A stretch of DNA of 64,000 bases from Galactobacillus timonensis (GTDB lineage Bacteria; Bacillota_I; Bacilli_A; Erysipelotrichales; Erysipelotrichaceae), in the NCBI RefSeq assembly GCF_900240265.1, contig NZ_LT964739.1, forward strand, positions 1,835,225-1,899,224, written 5' to 3'. Position 1 is the stretch's first letter. The number at the start of each line of letters is the position of its first letter. A model generated the notes under the pieces. It made no database searches. It was not told the origin of the DNA and saw nothing but the letters and a program-made list of their open reading frames with translations. Made by a program: the position numbers and the translations under genes. Below, in pieces: positions 20,022-28,557 of this stretch.

Positions 20022-21495
20022 AATCGCCAAATATCTGTTTGGCTTTGCGGCAGGCCTGATCATTCTTCTGCTGGTTTTTCAGATCGGCCTTCTGCAGCCG
20101 ATGTACGAGCACTACAAGCGTTCTGCCGTCAAATCAGCGGGTGAAGAGATCACTTTCGCTCTGCAGAATTATGAAGGAACGGAGCTGAATCAGCAGCTGT
20201 ACCGTGTTTCGGCGTCGGATGATGCCTGCATTCGCATCATTCAGGGCAATACCGATACGACAGCCGGCAATGGCGGGTGTCTTCTGTACCGGATGAGCAC
20301 GCAGGAGATTGCGACCCAGGTTTCAAGAGCCTCGGAATCAGAAGATCAAACGTACCTGGAAACACGGACCAGCGCCTTTGCGACGATGCCGGGCGGACCG
20401 ACGGACAATTCTCTGAACCCCCGGGGAGCCGACAGCAATGTTGTACAGGAGCTGATCTATACGCAGCTGGTTGAGATCGAAGGCGTAACAACCGTGATCA
20501 TGACATCGACAACACTGACGCCGATCAGCGCCACGATGTCGACGCTGCGGATTCAGATCTTCTATATTTCTCTCATTGTCATTGCGGCAATGGCGATTCT
20601 GACGTGGCTGTTCAACCGTCACCTTGCCCAGCCTCTGGCGGCCATCAACGGCGCTGCCAAGGAACTGTCCGAAGGAAGATACAGGACCCCTGACGCAGAT
20701 CTGAACTACCAGGAGGCGCAGGAACTGGATGCGACGCTGCAGCAGGCGGCCATTGATATCAACAAGGCTGAGAAGGCGCGCCGCGATCTCATCAGCAATG
20801 TTTCGCATGATCTTCGTACACCATTGACGATGATCAGCGGCTACGGGCAGATGATGCAGGATCTTCCGGGTGAAAAGACAGATGAAAATCTGCAGGTCAT
20901 TGTCGATGAAAGCAACCGCCTGACGGCTCTGGTCAATGATCTTCTGGATCTTTCCCGCCTGCAGAACAACCGGATTGAGCTGAAGCTGTCGGTTTTCAAT
21001 ATGACGGATTTGATCCATCAGGAGCTTCGGAAGTATGAAATCTATCACGTGAAGGATGGATTCGATTTTGAAACGGAGCTGGACGACGATCTGTATGTGA
21101 AGGCGGACAGGTCAAGAATTGCGCAGGTATTCAATAACTTCATCATCAATGCCATCAATTATTCCGGGACGAGTCTTCGTATCATCATCCGGGCAAAGAA
21201 AGATGATGATTCTGCCCATATCGAGATTCAGGACTTCGGCGAAGGCATTTCCGAGGATCAGCAGAAGGATATCTGGGACAGGTATTACAAGATTGACCGC
21301 GAACACGTCCGCCACAGCAATGGATCGGGCATTGGCCTGAGCATTGTGAAGCAGCTGCTGGAACTTCATCATGCCCGCTACGGGGTGCGTTCGAAACCGG
21401 AGGATGGCAGTACCTTCTGGTTCGATCTGCCATTGGCTGATCCACCCGGAGCAGACAGTACGGAGTGTGCTAAAATTTCCGATAATCAGGCATGA
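19993..21495 (+). CDS. Membrane sensor histidine kinase
   Basis: The 500-residue product has TM1 at about 13-33, an extracellular sensor of about 150 residues, TM2 at about 188-207, a HAMP linker, a HisKA domain with H272 (SNVSHDLRTPL) and an ATPase domain with N box and G boxes (DFGEGIS, NGSGIGLSI). It is the partner of the upstream response regulator. The start is TTG 19993 (MKKKAPVRIKIAKY), inside the end of the regulator gene; no ATG start gives a complete first membrane segment. Confidence 0.93.
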   Translation: MKKKAPVRIKIAKYLFGFAAGLIILLLVFQIGLLQPMYEHYKRSAVKSAGEEITFALQNYEGTELNQQLYRVSASDDACIRIIQGNTDTTAGNGGCLLYRMSTQEIATQVSRASESEDQTYLETRTSAFATMPGGPTDNSLNPRGADSNVVQELIYTQLVEIEGVTTVIMTSTTLTPISATMSTLRIQIFYISLIVIAAMAILTWLFNRHLAQPLAAINGAAKELSEGRYRTPDADLNYQEAQELDATLQQAAIDINKAEKARRDLISNVSHDLRTPLTMISGYGQMMQDLPGEKTDENLQVIVDESNRLTALVNDLLDLSRLQNNRIELKLSVFNMTDLIHQELRKYEIYHVKDGFDFETELDDDLYVKADRSRIAQVFNNFIINAINYSGTSLRIIIRAKKDDDSAHIEIQDFGEGISEDQQKDIWDRYYKIDREHVRHSNGSGIGLSIVKQLLELHHARYGVRSKPEDGSTFWFDLPLADPPGADSTECAKISDNQA

Positions 21496-21507
21496 GAGGA
21501 GAGGTGT

Positions 21508-21765
21508 ATGAGTGAGCGTTATATTTATCATCCCAAGGGCACATGCTCAACAGAGATGATCTTTGATATTGAGGACCATAAGGTAAAGAATCTGGAAGTC
21601 GTCCATGGCTGCAACGGCAATCTGAAGGGCATCGCTTCCCTGGTTCAGGGGATGGATGTTGATGAAGTGATCAAACGGCTGGATGGCATTACCTGCGGAA
21701 TGAAGCCGACATCCTGCCCGGATCAGATTGCGAAGGGGCTGGAAGCCTGGAAGGAACAGCACTAA
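21508..21765 (+). CDS. TIGR03905-type TSCPD domain protein
   Basis: The 85-residue product is a stand-alone TSCPD domain, named for the motif seen here as TSCPDQIAKGL near the C-terminus. Cysteines at 13, 34, 63 and 69 would suit metal or nucleotide binding. A related domain occurs at the C-terminus of some ribonucleotide reductases; the role of the free-standing form is not known. A strong GAGGAGAGG site precedes ATG 21508. The stop overlaps the lspA start by one base. Confidence 0.88.
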   Translation: MSERYIYHPKGTCSTEMIFDIEDHKVKNLEVVHGCNGNLKGIASLVQGMDVDEVIKRLDGITCGMKPTSCPDQIAKGLEAWKEQH

Positions 21766-22211
21766 TGGAAATTCTGGTGATTGCGGCGGTACTGATCATT
21801 GATCAATGGTCGAAGGCTGTGGTTCAGTTCAGTACATCGCTTCCGATCGAGGTAATTCCCAATTATTTTTACATTACCTATCTGAAGAATGAAGGCGCCG
21901 CCTGGAGCATGCTGGCGGGGAAGACTGTGCTTCTGGAGCTGATTGCCTTCGTGGCGATCGGCATTCTGCTGTACGGCCTGCTGCAGGTGAAGAAAAAGAA
22001 GCAGCGGCTGCTGATCATTGCGTATGCTCTTCTGATTTCGGGAGCGGCCGGCAACCTGATTGACCGCCTGCGCTTTGGATATGTACGCGACTTCTTTGAA
22101 TGGTATCCTTTCCACTACAGTTTCCCGGTGTTCAATGTCGCGGATGTGGCGCTGACATTCGGTGTCATTCTGCTGGTGATTGGCGTATGGCTGACGGAGA
22201 AAAAGGCATGA
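21765..22211 (+). CDS. lspA: Lipoprotein signal peptidase (signal peptidase II)
   Basis: The 148-residue four-helix membrane protein cleaves the signal peptide of prolipoproteins. The catalytic aspartates are D100 (GAAGNLIDR) and D127 (FNVADVALTFG), and the conserved NEGAAWS block is present. It serves the lipoproteins encoded at 12890 and 13647 among others. It is coupled by 1 bp to the gene before and 4 bp to rluD after, the classic lspA-rluD arrangement. Confidence 0.97.
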   Translation: MEILVIAAVLIIDQWSKAVVQFSTSLPIEVIPNYFYITYLKNEGAAWSMLAGKTVLLELIAFVAIGILLYGLLQVKKKKQRLLIIAYALLISGAAGNLIDRLRFGYVRDFFEWYPFHYSFPVFNVADVALTFGVILLVIGVWLTEKKA

Positions 22212-23119
22212 GCAGAGAGTTGTTTACATCGGAAGAAGACGGTGTTCGGGTTGACAAGTATCTGAGCACCGTTTCATCGATTTCCCGCACCCGGGCCCAG
22301 CAGCTGTGCGAGCTTGGCCTGGTGAAGGTGAACGGTCAGCCGGTCAAGAGTGCCTATAAGCTTGAAGTCGATGATGTTGTTGAAGCAGAGATTCCGGACG
22401 ATGAACCGCTGGCGATTGAACCGGGGAGTATTCCTCTGGATATTCTGTATGAAGATTCGGATGTGATTGTCATCAACAAGCCGAAAGGAATGGTCGTCCA
22501 CCCGGCCCCCGGTGTTTATACGGGGACACTGGTGAATGCGCTGCTGTACCATTGCCGGGATCTTTCCGGTATCAATGGTGTACTGCGGCCGGGAATCGTG
22601 CATCGAATTGATAAGGATACGACCGGATGCCTGGTCGCGTGCAAGAACGATTTTGCGCATCGCGCCATTGCCCTCCAGCTGCAGGATAAGACCTGCCATA
22701 GAGAATACAAGGCGGTTGTGGAAGGTGTACTGAGGGATGATGATGGTCTGATCGATGCGCCGATCGGCCGTGATGCGCGGGATCGGCAGAAGATGACGGT
22801 CACTGAAAAGGGCAGAGAAGCACGGACACGCTTCCATGTTCTGGAGCGCTATGCCCATGCCAGCTTCATTCAGTGTGCGCTGGATACGGGAAGGACCCAT
22901 CAGATTCGTGTCCATATGAAGTTTATCGGTCATCCGGTAATGGGGGATGAGAAGTATGGTCATGCCTGCAGGTATATGGATACGCAGGGGCAGGTTCTGC
23001 ATGCCTACCGGCTGACCTTTGTTCATCCCCGTACTGGGAAAGAAATGACGTTTGAAGCGCCGCTTCCCGACTATTTCGAGAAGCTGCTGACGATTCTGCG
23101 CGGAGAAACAGAGGCATGA
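22208..23119 (+). CDS. rluD: RluD-type 23S rRNA pseudouridine synthase
   Basis: The 303-residue product isomerises uridine to pseudouridine in 23S rRNA. It has an N-terminal S4 domain (about 12-60) and the RluA-family catalytic motif HRIDKDTTGCLV with its conserved Asp near 139. ATG 22208 overlaps the lspA stop (ATGA). The last bases overlap the rhomboid gene by 4 bp. RluD versus another RluA-family member is not certain from sequence alone. Confidence 0.92.
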   Translation: MSRELFTSEEDGVRVDKYLSTVSSISRTRAQQLCELGLVKVNGQPVKSAYKLEVDDVVEAEIPDDEPLAIEPGSIPLDILYEDSDVIVINKPKGMVVHPAPGVYTGTLVNALLYHCRDLSGINGVLRPGIVHRIDKDTTGCLVACKNDFAHRAIALQLQDKTCHREYKAVVEGVLRDDDGLIDAPIGRDARDRQKMTVTEKGREARTRFHVLERYAHASFIQCALDTGRTHQIRVHMKFIGHPVMGDEKYGHACRYMDTQGQVLHAYRLTFVHPRTGKEMTFEAPLPDYFEKLLTILRGETEA

Positions 23120-23898
23120 AGAAGCAGCGGATGCCGCTGACCTGGGTGGTGATTGCGGTCTGTGCGCTGAATTATGGTGTCTCTCTGCTGTTGCAGCACA
23201 GCGGCATTTCACAGATTAACGCCGAGATTCTTGCCGGTGCCTACTATAAGCCGTGGATTCTCTGCGGCGAGTGGTGGCGGTTATTGACGGCCGGGTTTGT
23301 GCATGGAGGCTTGTGGCATCTGGTCATGAACATGCTGGCGCTGTATTCGCTGGGCCGGATGATGGAGCCATATTACGGTTCGCTGCGCTACGGGATTCTC
23401 CTGCTGGCGTCGACCGTATGCGGTTTTCTCTTTCTGATGGCAGGCGGTCACAATACGATAGCCGTCGGGCTGTCGGGCGGTCTGTACGGACTGATGGCAG
23501 CCTATTTCATCCGCCTGACGTATCTGCGTGCGTGGAGACTGCCGGGGATCCGGCGCAGTATGATTGAAATGGCCGGTCTGAACCTGCTGATCAACTTTTT
23601 GCCGCAGGTTGCCTGGCAGGCGCACTTCGGCGGCTTTGTGTGCGGAGGTCTGCTGGCGATGGTGGTAGATCCCGATCCCCGCCTTTCGCAGAAACTGCGC
23701 CGGAGCTTTACGGTATGCTTTGCGTTTTTTGCCATCGTGCTTGTTTCATCTGTGGTTAAACAGCGGACCATTGACCCGGATGAAGTATATCTGGGTACGG
23801 ACCGGCAGATTCTGATGGTTCTTGATGAACATGGAATGAGCAGTTACAGCAGTCAGATGTGGAACCGGCTGCTGAAACTGTATGGCTTTGATCAATGA
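23116..23898 (+). CDS. Rhomboid family intramembrane serine protease
   Basis: The 260-residue polytopic membrane protein has the rhomboid catalytic dyad S120 (GLSGGLYG) and H170 (QAHFGGFVCG), plus the conserved WWRLLTAGFVHGGLWHLVMNM segment in helix 1 and loop 1. It should cleave membrane-spanning substrates within the bilayer. A C-terminal tail of about 50 residues follows the last helix. It is coupled to rluD by a 4-bp overlap. Confidence 0.93.
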   Translation: MKKQRMPLTWVVIAVCALNYGVSLLLQHSGISQINAEILAGAYYKPWILCGEWWRLLTAGFVHGGLWHLVMNMLALYSLGRMMEPYYGSLRYGILLLASTVCGFLFLMAGGHNTIAVGLSGGLYGLMAAYFIRLTYLRAWRLPGIRRSMIEMAGLNLLINFLPQVAWQAHFGGFVCGGLLAMVVDPDPRLSQKLRRSFTVCFAFFAIVLVSSVVKQRTIDPDEVYLGTDRQILMVLDEHGMSSYSSQMWNRLLKLYGFDQ

Positions 23899-23910
23899 AG
23901 GGAGACAGCT

Positions 23911-24414
23911 ATGACAGGAAAACGGCCAAGTGATCAGGTACTGACCTGGGATGAGTATTTTATGGGGCTTGCGCATCTGAGTGCGCTGCGTTCCAAGGAT
24001 CCCCATACACAGGTTGGTGCGGCAATTGTCGATGAAAACCACCGGGTTGTTTCGGTGGGCTACAATGGCTTTCCGAAAGGCTGCAGCGACGACGTCTTCC
24101 CCTGGGATCGGGATGGAGACGGCCTCAACAGCAAGTATCTGTATGTCGTTCATGCGGAGCTGAATGCCATTCTCAATGCGCCGCGCTCGCTGCAGGACTG
24201 CACACTGTATGTTTCGCTGTTCCCGTGCAATGAATGTGCCAAGTCCATCATTCAAAGCGGTATCAAGCGCATCGTTTATGAGTCTGACAAGTATGCCGAT
24301 ACCGAGGCGATGAAGGCATCAAGACGCATGCTGGAGGCGGCAGGCATTGAACTGATCCGCATTCCCAACACCATTAAGCTCCACGTGGAAAAGGTTCCCA
24401 ATACATCTCTATGA
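23911..24414 (+). CDS. dCMP deaminase family protein
   Basis: The 167-residue zinc-dependent deaminase has H81-A-E83 and P-C106-x-x-C109 (FPCNECA), the metal and catalytic set of the family. It most likely converts dCMP to dUMP for thymidylate synthesis. The segment GYNGFPKGCSD is typical of the ComEB-type enzymes. The Shine-Dalgarno GGGAG precedes ATG 23911. Terminators follow. Confidence 0.93.
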   Translation: MTGKRPSDQVLTWDEYFMGLAHLSALRSKDPHTQVGAAIVDENHRVVSVGYNGFPKGCSDDVFPWDRDGDGLNSKYLYVVHAELNAILNAPRSLQDCTLYVSLFPCNECAKSIIQSGIKRIVYESDKYADTEAMKASRRMLEAAGIELIRIPNTIKLHVEKVPNTSL

Positions 24415-24420
24415 TCATTG

Positions 24421-24452
24421 AAAGCGTCCGCAGTCTGTGGCCGCTTTTTTCT
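24421..24452 (+). terminator. Rho-independent terminator of the dCMP deaminase gene
   Basis: AAAGCG with an inner CCGCA arm pairs with TGTGG and CGCTTT, followed by a T-rich tract. Confidence 0.75.
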
Positions 24453-24479
24453 TTTTCCCCTTTTCTTTCTTTGCTGATA

Positions 24480-24515
24480 AAACAACCGGAGGGATGCTTG
24501 CTCCTCCGGTTGTTT
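24480..24515. terminator. Bidirectional terminator between dCMP deaminase and iolB
   Basis: AAACAACCGGAGG (24480-24492) is perfectly inverted at CCTCCGGTTGTTT (24503-24515). The flanking A and T bases allow use from either side; on the minus strand it ends iolC-iolB. Confidence 0.8.
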
Positions 24516-24524
24516 GTATCGTGA

Positions 24525-25307
24525 TCAGGATTTAGCGTCGTGCATCCAGGTGAAGGCTTCGTCTTCACACCGGTCGGTCTGCAGCCACGGGTTTCCGTCA
24601 ATGTGACGGATCATCCAGCAGGTGTACATCTGGTAGCCGGGGGCAGCGGACTGCGGATGCAGGCGGCCGCCGGGGATGGCTGAGAAGCTGTTGTTCACGG
24701 ACTTGAACACATCATCGCCGACAAAGGATGCACCGAAGCCTTCCGGGCGGTCAAACTTGAAGAAGTAGCACTCCGGCTGCGGGTGACGGTGGGGCAGATA
24801 GCCGGACCAGTTGCCGCGGTCGTTGAGCACTTCGCCCAGGACCATATTTGATTCGGGGCAGATGTCATGATCGAAGATCGTATTGACGCGGCGGTTTGCC
24901 GTATTGCCGTAAAGACCCTTGCAGGAATACTTCCACGGCGCATCGGCCGGAGTATAGAGGCGGCTGGCAAAAACACGCTCATTCTTCGTGCACTGCACCA
25001 GAATCTCACAGTCGCTCAAAGCCATGACGCTGACCGGCGTATCTTTTGAAACATGCAGAGCGTAGGGGCCGTCGGTGAAGACATCCTTTCGATGTGCATT
25101 CTCCGACTTTCCTTCCCACTGGTAGGTGATGTCGCCGCTCAGCAGAAGAACCGCCATCTCTTCCTCCGGCTTTTCGAAGGAGCGGATCTGATACTTCTTC
25201 ATGGCATAGACACGGATGTCCATGTTCATGTGGGCATATTCACCCTCGTAGCTGACCAGTGGCATTTCGCCGTTTTCATTAAATTTTCCGTAGCCGAATA
25301 CCTTCAT
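24525..25307 (-). CDS. iolB: 5-deoxy-glucuronate isomerase
   Basis: The 260-residue product is a bicupin of the IolB family, which converts 5-deoxy-D-glucuronate to 5-dehydro-2-deoxy-D-gluconate in myo-inositol breakdown. Family blocks are WSGYLPHRHPQPECYFFKFDRPEGFG (about 165-190, metal-binding histidines) and SAIPGGRLHPQSAAPGYQMYTCWMIRH. ATG 25307 lies 7 nt after GGAGG; a TTG at 25313 is less likely. It follows iolC by 2 bp on the minus strand. Other inositol genes (iolG, iolE, iolD, iolA) are not in the window. Confidence 0.92.
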   Translation of the reverse strand: MKVFGYGKFNENGEMPLVSYEGEYAHMNMDIRVYAMKKYQIRSFEKPEEEMAVLLLSGDITYQWEGKSENAHRKDVFTDGPYALHVSKDTPVSVMALSDCEILVQCTKNERVFASRLYTPADAPWKYSCKGLYGNTANRRVNTIFDHDICPESNMVLGEVLNDRGNWSGYLPHRHPQPECYFFKFDRPEGFGASFVGDDVFKSVNNSFSAIPGGRLHPQSAAPGYQMYTCWMIRHIDGNPWLQTDRCEDEAFTWMHDAKS

Positions 25308-25309
25308 GT

Positions 25310-26350
25310 TCAATCCTCCATTCTGGCAACCTGTTCGCCATATTGTTTCTTTTCTTCGTCAATGAACTGCTGTACTTCTTCCGTCGAAGGAAGGGCATCA
25401 GAGCAGTTGTTGGCGCGTACCATCATACTCGCTTCTGCAGAGCCGAATTCCAGACACTTCGTCATGTCCCAGCCCTGATAGATTCCATACAGGAAGCCGG
25501 ACGCATATCCATCGCCCCCGCCGAATCCCTTGCGGGCATGGACAGGGAAGGGCTTGATCGAATATTTCTGACCGTCAGCCGTATAGGCCGTGGAACCCTG
25601 CATGCCGTGCTTGATCACGCATACCCTGGCATGGAACTTTTCCCAGTAGGCGGCGCTTTCTTCATCGCTCATGCCTGGGCGGATCAGACGTTCCGTGAGA
25701 TCAAACTCTTCCCGCGATCCCATGATGATCGATGCCTGACGGGCGGCCAGCGTATAGTAGATGCTGATTTCATCCGGATTCTTCCAGTTGTATTCCCGGT
25801 AGTCGATATCGAAGATGACCGGCGTATGAACCTTTTCGGCATACATCATTGCCTTCAGCGCTGCTTCTCTGCTCGGCGACTGGGCAAGGGCACAGCCCGA
25901 GATCAGCAGTGCCTTGCTTGAGGCAATGTAGGCTTCATCGATGTCATCCACATCCAGGCTGAGATCGGCAGCCATGTTCCGGTACATCAGGATATGGCTT
26001 TCGGTTGCGGAACACATTTCCGTAAAGGTAAGGCCGAGTTTTTCACCGTGCTTTGCCCGCACGATGCGGCTTGTGTCAATGCCGTGATCCGCAAAATATT
26101 CCGTCACGAAGTCGCCGAACTGATCATCGCTGACCATGCCGATGAAGCCGACCTTCATGCCGTGCTTCCGCGTCCCAAGGGCAACGTTGGCCGGAGAACC
26201 GCCGACATACAATTCGAAATTGTGTACCTTCCTGAGCGGCTTGAAGTCTTCCTTGACCTGATCGTTCCAGGCGGGGTTGAAGTCAATGGCAATGCGCCCG
26301 AGTAGAATGAGATCCAATGGCCGGCTTTGATCCAGATGAATGTATTCCAT
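25310..26350 (-). CDS. iolC: 5-dehydro-2-deoxygluconokinase
   Basis: The 346-residue PfkB-family kinase would phosphorylate the product of IolB. Family features are LGRIAIDFNPAWND near the N-terminus, the GGSPANVALGTRKHG substrate block, and the ATP/catalytic motif GFGGGDGYASGF with the catalytic Asp (the usual form is GAGDAFASGF). ATG 26350 gives MEYIHLDQSRPLDLILLGR and follows a GAAGGACAG site; the upstream in-frame codons are not conserved-looking. iolC and iolB form one short minus-strand operon divergent from the racemase-like gene. Confidence 0.9.
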   Translation of the reverse strand: MEYIHLDQSRPLDLILLGRIAIDFNPAWNDQVKEDFKPLRKVHNFELYVGGSPANVALGTRKHGMKVGFIGMVSDDQFGDFVTEYFADHGIDTSRIVRAKHGEKLGLTFTEMCSATESHILMYRNMAADLSLDVDDIDEAYIASSKALLISGCALAQSPSREAALKAMMYAEKVHTPVIFDIDYREYNWKNPDEISIYYTLAARQASIIMGSREEFDLTERLIRPGMSDEESAAYWEKFHARVCVIKHGMQGSTAYTADGQKYSIKPFPVHARKGFGGGDGYASGFLYGIYQGWDMTKCLEFGSAEASMMVRANNCSDALPSTEEVQQFIDEEKKQYGEQVARMED

Positions 26351-26461
26351 ATCTGTCCTTCTTCCTTGTCCCCTTGATAGTAACATCAATTTATCAAAAG
26401 ATGATCATAAAATGACAAAAATATGATACATTGATCGTGAAAATGGACAGGAGAAATAATC
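26351..26461. promoter_or_regulatory. Divergent control region, iolC versus racemase-like/deoR genes
   Basis: The 111-bp AT-rich gap has several TGATCA/TGATCG/TTATCA words (26392-26439), plausible sites for the DeoR-type regulator encoded at 27161. A minus-strand promoter TTGTCA-17 bp-GATAAA can be read toward iolC. The operator assignment is inference. Confidence 0.4.
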
Positions 26462-27133
26462 ATGACAAAAATCTATGCAGTTCATACCAGCAACGTTTCC
26501 TATAACGATCTGAAGGCTCTGTTTCATAAATATGCTCCGGATGTGGAGTACTACAGCATCGTCGATGATTCTCTGATCGAAGAGGTCAAGACCGTCGGCT
26601 ATATCACGCCGGGCATCATTTCCCGGATGAGTGCCTATTTCAAGATTGCCGAGGACTGCGGCGCCGACCTGATCTTCAATCAGTGCAGCTCCGTCGGTGA
26701 TGCGGCCGACATTGCGGCCAAAGGCGTCGATATCCCGGTTGTGCGCATTGATGAGGCAATGGATGAAACGGCAGCCAGGATCGGTCATCACATTGCCCTG
26801 ATTGCGACGGTTGCTTCGACGGTCGATCCTTCGACGCGCCTGCTGAAGCGCAAGATTGCGGAAGCCGGCAGTGATGCGAGTGTAGATTCGATTCTTGTGG
26901 ACGGAGCCATGGACATGGTCATGGCGGGAAAGGTTGAGGAACATAACCGCCTCGTCAAGCAGGCAATTGATCAGGCAGCTTTGGATCATGACTGCATCGT
27001 ACTTGCCCAGGGCTCGATGACGGCGATTCTTCCGTATCTTGGCGATGTGAAGGTTCCGGTACTGACATCCCCGGAGCTTGGTGTAAAGAAGGCGGTCAGC
27101 GTATTGAGAGCATCGCTTGCAATGAAGAAGTGA
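26462..27133 (+). CDS. Aspartate/glutamate racemase-family protein lacking the second cysteine
   Basis: The 223-residue product has the Asp/Glu/hydantoin racemase fold: an N-terminal half with the first catalytic cysteine in FNQCSSVGDAADIA (about 76) and a C-terminal half with LTSPELGVKKAV. The second catalytic cysteine, normally in a LA-C-G motif, is replaced in VLAQGSMTAIL (about 180). Racemisation by the usual two-cysteine mechanism is therefore unlikely; a decarboxylase, isomerase or ligand-binding role is possible. It is upstream of a DeoR regulator and divergent from iolCB. Confidence 0.75.
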   Translation: MTKIYAVHTSNVSYNDLKALFHKYAPDVEYYSIVDDSLIEEVKTVGYITPGIISRMSAYFKIAEDCGADLIFNQCSSVGDAADIAAKGVDIPVVRIDEAMDETAARIGHHIALIATVASTVDPSTRLLKRKIAEAGSDASVDSILVDGAMDMVMAGKVEEHNRLVKQAIDQAALDHDCIVLAQGSMTAILPYLGDVKVPVLTSPELGVKKAVSVLRASLAMKK

Positions 27134-27160
27134 CCAGGCAGATCGGATATAATCAATCAA

Positions 27161-27925
27161 ATGAAGTACGAACGGATCAGTTCTGTTGAACAGTATATTG
27201 AGGAACACGGCAGTGCGTCGCTCGAAGATCTGAGCAGCCATTTTAACGTCAGCGTGCAGACGATGCGCCGTGACATCGCATCCTTGTGTGCGCAGGGCGT
27301 GATAGAAAAGGTGTATGGCGGCGTTGTATGGAAGGGATCGCCTGTCCAGTTTACGGTTCCTGCCGCGATTAAGCGGGATCAGGAGTGCGCGGAGGAAAAA
27401 AGGGCCATTGCCGCCCTGGCTGCCGAACAGGTCGAGGACGGTCAGGTCATTTTTCTCGATTCGGGAACGACCGTCTGCCGCATGGTTCCGTTTTTGAGCA
27501 CACGGAAAAATCTCACGGTCGTAACCCATTCATTGCTGGTGCTTGATCAGCTGCGGGCAGTGCCGATGATCCGTACGATTGTGCTGGGCGGTGAGCTGGA
27601 TCACAGTGCCAACTGCATGATCCCGGATACGGTGAACTACCAGTTTGATCAGGCCTTTGTGGCAACCGTCGGCATCGATGTGGAGGGCTGCACCAATACC
27701 AATCTTTCGGAGGCCAGAATCAAAAGCTATGTTCTTGGCCACAGTCAGCGGGGCTGGATTCTGGCGGATCATCGCAAGTATGTTTCCCGCGGCTGCCGCC
27801 GCTTTGCCTGCTGGAAGGATATTTCAGGCATCATTACGGACGGAGCGGGCGCCGATTGGCTGGATCGGCTTTCAAAAGAGCAGAATCTGAAGATCCTGCG
27901 TGCGGATATGAGGAAATCCATATGA
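27161..27925 (+). CDS. DeoR/GlpR family transcriptional regulator
   Basis: The 254-residue product has an N-terminal DeoR helix-turn-helix (about 5-57; ISSVEQYIEEHGSASLEDLS, VSVQTMRRDIASL) and a DeoR sensor domain of the ribose-5-phosphate-isomerase-like type (VIFLDSGTTVCRMVPFL, VVTHSL, VLGGELD, AFVATVGID). Such regulators respond to phosphorylated sugars. From location it probably controls the iolCB/racemase divergent region, like IolR of other Bacillota, but this is inferred. It overlaps the next gene by 4 bp. Confidence 0.9.
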   Translation: MKYERISSVEQYIEEHGSASLEDLSSHFNVSVQTMRRDIASLCAQGVIEKVYGGVVWKGSPVQFTVPAAIKRDQECAEEKRAIAALAAEQVEDGQVIFLDSGTTVCRMVPFLSTRKNLTVVTHSLLVLDQLRAVPMIRTIVLGGELDHSANCMIPDTVNYQFDQAFVATVGIDVEGCTNTNLSEARIKSYVLGHSQRGWILADHRKYVSRGCRRFACWKDISGIITDGAGADWLDRLSKEQNLKILRADMRKSI

Positions 27926-28557
27926 ATAATCTGACACTTCTTCTGCTTTTCATTCTTCTGTTCATTTTGACCGGGTGGGCGTTTCAGGCTGCCCGCATGT
28001 ATCCGGAATATAAAAATTCTCCGCTGGGCGAACTGTTCGGCGGTTTCATCGGCTACTTCTGGCACGCTGCCATCCGTCAGGACGCAAGTCAAAGCTTTAC
28101 GTTGCGCCGCGAGATCGGTACCAGCCGCCTGCTGTATTCAAAGGTGGATGACAAGGGGCATACGGTGGCGAGAATTGTTACCGTGTTCTACAGCCGCGGC
28201 ATCATGGTCATTGCCTATCTGATTACGGAAGGAACCTTCCGCGGCAAGGCCAAGGATGCGGACTGGATCGTCACCCGTCAGGAAAAGAAGGAGACTGTCA
28301 GCCGGCGCATTACCAATCCGACGCCGTATATCGAAACCTATCTTCTGCGTCTTGCCCGTACCTATCCGGATGTGCATCTGGAGACGCGCCTGTGCTTTCC
28401 GGATCAGGCCGACGTTTCGCAGCTGAAAAGCGACATCCGGTGCATCCACGCTGCGGATGTTTTGAATGAGCTGAAAAATGTCACCGGTGCGACCATGAGT
28501 GATCAGCAGATTCTTGACTGTGTGGCCAGGACAGTGGAAGGCACCTCGAAGAAATGA
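27922..28557 (+). CDS. Membrane-anchored protein with degenerate NERD-like domain
   Basis: The 211-residue product has one N-terminal membrane helix (LTLLLLFILLFILTGWAF, about 4-21). The rest resembles a NERD (nuclease-related) domain in layout: a strand RIVTVFYSRGIMVIAYLITEGTFRGK where NERD has the hydrophobic I-D...GIFVIE-x-K region, a W, then RRITNPTPYIETYLLRL like the NP-x-x-Q segment, and a later strand. The acidic and Lys residues of the nuclease core are not conserved, so it is probably not an active nuclease. It sits in a tight run deoR - this gene - PRD regulator, overlapping each by 4 bp. Confidence 0.6.
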   Translation: MNNLTLLLLFILLFILTGWAFQAARMYPEYKNSPLGELFGGFIGYFWHAAIRQDASQSFTLRREIGTSRLLYSKVDDKGHTVARIVTVFYSRGIMVIAYLITEGTFRGKAKDADWIVTRQEKKETVSRRITNPTPYIETYLLRLARTYPDVHLETRLCFPDQADVSQLKSDIRCIHAADVLNELKNVTGATMSDQQILDCVARTVEGTSKK

